35,906 nucleotides of DNA from DASYCK01 sp036500205 (lineage in GTDB: Bacteria > Myxococcota_A > Polyangia > Fen-1088). A model generated the notes under the pieces. The model did no database searches. It was not told where the DNA came from and worked only from the letters and a program-made list of their open reading frames with translations. The stretch is from contig DASYCK010000114.1 in NCBI GenBank assembly GCA_036500205.1, positions 1 to 35,906 of the forward strand. The letters run 5' to 3'. Of the stretch, positions 33,516-35,906 are shown piece by piece (the first letter of the stretch is position 1; each line of letters opens with the position of its first letter). The translations under genes and the position numbers were made by a program.

Positions 33516-33839
33516 CTAGCCCTTCGAAGAGGACTTCTTCGAGGGCTTCTGATCTTTCTTTTGCGGCGTCGCCATGGCGTGCTCCGGCGCCTTCGCCGTG
33601 GCGGCGTCCTTGGTCGGTGGCAACGCAGCCACCTTGGCGTTGAGGTCGCTCACCTGCTTGGCGAGCGTCGCCTCGTTGGCCTTGCTCGCGTCGAGCTGGG
33701 ACTTCAGGCCGTCCCGCTCTGCCGTGACGGTGGCCAGGTCGGCCTTGGTCTTGTCCAGATCCGCCTTCGAGTTGTCACAGGCGCCGGCCGCCAGCCCCAT
33801 GGCGAGAGTGGCTCCGAGGAACAGGTTCGAAATCTTCAT
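33516..33839 (-). CDS. Small coiled-coil lipoprotein (Lpp-like)
   Basis: 107 aa from the ATG at 33839, after AGGAGGACCTTCCCG. The signal peptide ends in a lipobox (LAAGAC). The mature N-terminal region is a strong heptad coiled coil (DLDKTKADLATVTAERDGLK, then LDASKANEATLAKQVSDLNA), followed by a Lys-rich tail (KKDQKPSKKSSSKG). It resembles Braun-lipoprotein-like outer-membrane lipoproteins in build, though the family is not certain; the Lys-rich end could contact peptidoglycan or the outer-membrane face. It has its own strong terminator. A 17-bp palindrome lies about 130 bp upstream of the start, past the end of malQ. Confidence 0.75.
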   Translation of the reverse strand: MKISNLFLGATLAMGLAAGACDNSKADLDKTKADLATVTAERDGLKSQLDASKANEATLAKQVSDLNAKVAALPPTKDAATAKAPEHAMATPQKKDQKPSKKSSSKG

Positions 33840-33967
33840 CGGGAAGGTCCTCCTGGGTTGATCGGTCGGACGACGTCCCAAGCACGTCCCGTTCCAGGCG
33901 CGGACCGCGCGATCTCCGTCTCTGGCGGGCCCGCGACGTTCGTTTTCGCGCCGCCCAGCCGCGAGCG

Positions 33968-33984
33968 CGTAAGATTTTCTTACG
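33968..33984. promoter_or_regulatory. Palindrome CGTAAGA-TTT-TCTTACG
   Basis: A 7-bp inverted repeat with a 3-bp AT centre lies between the malQ stop (34005) and the small-lipoprotein start (33839). It could be an operator for the lipoprotein promoter or a weak malQ terminator; the missing T-run favours the operator reading. Evidence is only the symmetry. Confidence 0.35.
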
Positions 33985-34004
33985 GGGCGGGTCCGGTCAG
34001 CGCG

Positions 34005-35906
34005 TCATCGCTCGAGGGCGGCCGCGATCTGCTTCGGCAGCTCCGCCGCTTCGATCTCCTCGATCGTCTTCGGCAGCGCCAGCGACCAGTTGGGCCAGCT
34101 CGTCGTCGTGCCGGGCATGTTCGGCTGTTCCAGCACGCCCAGCGCGTCGTCCAATGTCGCCAGGAGCACGCGCGAGGGGGCGCGCCCCAGCACGCGATGC
34201 ACCTCGACGACGACCTCGTCCACCGGCGCGTCGTCGGGCAGGCCGGTCAGCCTGGCCAGCTTGTTCCTCAGATACGTCAGGCCTTCCTCGTTCGGCGTCA
34301 CGCCCGCCGAGCGCGCGTGATCGGCGGCCTTCCCCGTCCAGATGCCGGCGGTGGTCGCCAGATCGTGGGTGGTCACGCCCGACAGCGCCAGCTCCAGGAA
34401 CTCCTCGGGCGGCTGGTCCTCGAAGAACAGCAGGCGGTACGACAGCAGCTTCTGCGCGGCCAGCAGCTCGCGCGTGCCGGGCAGGACCGTGCCCAGATCC
34501 TCGCCGACGATGACGGCGCGGGCGCGCTGGCTCTCGATGGCCACGATGGCCAGCAGCTCGTCGACGGGGTAGCGCACGTACGTGCCCCCCTTGTTGCCGA
34601 GGCGGCGCGGGATCCAGAACAGGCGGAACAGCCCCATCACGTGGTCGATGCGCAGGCCGCCCGCGTGGCGCAGCATCGCCCGGATGGTCTCGATGAACGG
34701 CTTGTACATGGCCGCCCGCATCTTGGTGGGGATGAAGGGCGACAGCCCCCAGTCCTGGCCGTCGAGGTTGAAGCCGTCGGGCGGGCAGCCGATCGAGATG
34801 TCGCCCGCCAGAAAATCCTGCCAGCACCAGCCGTCGGCGCCCGCGATGTCGAAGCCGACCGGCAGATCGTGAAACACACGCACGTCACGCGACGCCCGCT
34901 CGAGCTGCGTGTCGAGCTGCCACTGCACCCAGGCGTGAAAATGTACCCGCTTGTCCCCGACGCAAAGCTGATGCACCGCCTCGGTCGACGGCCGGCCGTA
35001 CTGGGTGGGCCAGCTTCGCCAGTCCTTGCCGTGGCGCTCGGCCAAGGTGCAGTAGGCGGCGAACTCGTCCAGCGCTGCCCCTTCTTCCTTGCGGTAGCGT
35101 TCGAATTCGGGGTGCCCCGGAAAGCCAGCCCACAGCAGCTCCAGGGCACGCATCTTCAGATCGAAGATGCGATCGCGCTCGATTTTTCGAGCGGCGTTCA
35201 GCGCGCGCGCTTCGCTCCCCAGGCGTCTGAGCTCGGCGCCCGTGGCGCCCGCCGCCTCGGCGCCGGGGATCTCCTCGATGCGCAGGTAGAGCGGGTTCCG
35301 GAAGCGGCGGCTCGACGGGTAGTAGGGCGACGCCTCGATGGGGTGCACGGGCGCCGGCGCGCACAGCGGGTTCACCATCAGCGCCCCGCCGCCCAGCCGC
35401 TTCGTCCAGGCGCCGAGCGCGCGCAGGTCGGCCAGATCGCCGATCCCCCAGCTCTCGCGCGAGCGCGCCGCGTACAGCTGCGCCGCCCAGCCCCAGACCT
35501 TCAGATCGTCGGGCAGGAAGCACTGCCCGGGCGTGGCCAGCAGATGGATGGGGGCCTGCGATGCCCCCGCCGCCGTCTTGGCGTTACCAGCCGACGGCAA
35601 CAACGTGTGATAGCCGAAGGGGAGATCGAGCGGCAGCGCATCGGTCGGGCCGAGGGCGAAGCGGGTCCCGTCTTCCAGTTGCAGCTCGCCGCCCCGGTCG
35701 CGGATGCTCTCCAGCCGCTGGCCGGGGCGGACCACCTGGATGTGCGTGCCGGACGGGTCGGCATCGACGTCGGGGTCGACGCCCATGGCTCCCATGACCT
35801 CGGCGCGCGTCTCGTCGCTGGTCAGCCGCGCGCGGCCGAACGCATCGTGAAATTCGTCCTCGATGCCCCAGGGATCGGTCAGCGGCCCCAACCTCCGCGC
35901 AACGCC
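34005..35906 (-). CDS. malQ: 4-alpha-glucanotransferase (amylomaltase), 5' end at window edge
   Basis: At least 628 aa. The frame is open to the right edge; the only start inside the window is a TTG at 35891 directly against GGAGG, so the true start is probably outside. The MalQ (GH77) signatures are present: LYAARSRESWGIGDLADLRA, PIEASPYYPSSRRFRNPLYL, LPVGFDIAGADGWCWQDFL, the nucleophile in LRIDHVMGLFR, the acid/base in VGEDLG, and TTHDLATTAG. It transfers maltosyl/glucanyl units between alpha-1,4-glucans in the cytoplasm, in glycogen or maltodextrin turnover. An N-terminal ~120-residue extension before LYAARS is longer than in short MalQ. The window's other alpha-glucan enzyme (12749-14458) could act in the same pathway. 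Confidence 0.93.
   Translation of the reverse strand, partial: GVARRLGPLTDPWGIEDEFHDAFGRARLTSDETRAEVMGAMGVDPDVDADPSGTHIQVVRPGQRLESIRDRGGELQLEDGTRFALGPTDALPLDLPFGYHTLLPSAGNAKTAAGASQAPIHLLATPGQCFLPDDLKVWGWAAQLYAARSRESWGIGDLADLRALGAWTKRLGGGALMVNPLCAPAPVHPIEASPYYPSSRRFRNPLYLRIEEIPGAEAAGATGAELRRLGSEARALNAARKIERDRIFDLKMRALELLWAGFPGHPEFERYRKEEGAALDEFAAYCTLAERHGKDWRSWPTQYGRPSTEAVHQLCVGDKRVHFHAWVQWQLDTQLERASRDVRVFHDLPVGFDIAGADGWCWQDFLAGDISIGCPPDGFNLDGQDWGLSPFIPTKMRAAMYKPFIETIRAMLRHAGGLRIDHVMGLFRLFWIPRRLGNKGGTYVRYPVDELLAIVAIESQRARAVIVGEDLGTVLPGTRELLAAQKLLSYRLLFFEDQPPEEFLELALSGVTTHDLATTAGIWTGKAADHARSAGVTPNEEGLTYLRNKLARLTGLPDDAPVDEVVVEVHRVLGRAPSRVLLATLDDALGVLEQPNMPGTTTSWPNWSLALPKTIEEIEAAELPKQIAAALER

Overview
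The window is high-GC (roughly two-thirds G+C by eye), densely packed bacterial DNA with many ATGA-type gene overlaps. Several features point to a Myxococcota / delta-proteobacterial chromosome, probably a Polyangia-like lineage: lipoproteins with long Gly/Ser-rich tethers after the lipobox cysteine, a DUF1592/DUF1588-type plus DUF1552 gene pair, a sigma-54 activator with its own targets, and a GEMM-I riboswitch whose outer stem resembles the Geobacter versions. The taxonomic call is inference; no rRNA or marker gene is present. I see no phage, IS element, CRISPR array or tRNA. This is chromosomal sequence with an accessory, envelope-heavy flavour.

Layout, left to right. (1) Positions 1-974 hold two minus-strand genes of unknown function in a likely operon. 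They are divergent from a secreted lipoprotein subtilase (1389-3965). The AT-rich gap carries a sigma-70-like promoter and a clear cyclic-di-GMP-I (GEMM-I) riboswitch ending at the protease ribosome binding site. (2) Positions 3974-7385 hold tex, a rhodanese and a DksA-like protein that has lost most of its zinc ligands. (3) Positions 7398-10765 form an apparently self-contained sigma-54 regulon. It has an NtrC-type activator with a degenerate receiver, flanked by two lipoprotein genes. Each lipoprotein gene has a -24/-12 promoter and upstream TGCA-N6-TGCA palindromes. (4) Positions 10831-19248 hold a DUF1707/LiaF-like protein, a Gly-rich lipoprotein coupled to a secreted protein, a CBM48-GH13 alpha-glucan enzyme, an AI-2E family permease, a DUF6496 protein and a 1013-aa protein with a MidA/NDUFAF7 methyltransferase half. 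(5) Positions 19700-23109 hold the DUF1592/DUF1588-type lipoprotein with a CxxCH motif and its Tat-exported DUF1552 partner, closed by two hairpins. (6) Positions 23256-26645 hold an ABM monooxygenase-like gene overlapping an iron-ADH gene, then an OPT transporter. (7) Positions 26660-31674 are a same-strand run: CE15 glucuronoyl esterase, DUF4412 protein, HflK, HflC and a membrane J-protein. (8) Positions 31925-35906 hold a cupin, a frameshifted lipoprotein gene, a coiled-coil lipoprotein with a strong terminator, and malQ running to the right edge.

The most interesting regions are the riboswitch-controlled protease, where c-di-GMP would set secretion of a proteolytic lipoprotein, and the compact sigma-54 circuit, where one activator and five matching palindromes suggest a small envelope regulon. 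The two alpha-glucan enzymes (GH13 and MalQ) fit glycogen or trehalose metabolism but are not clustered.
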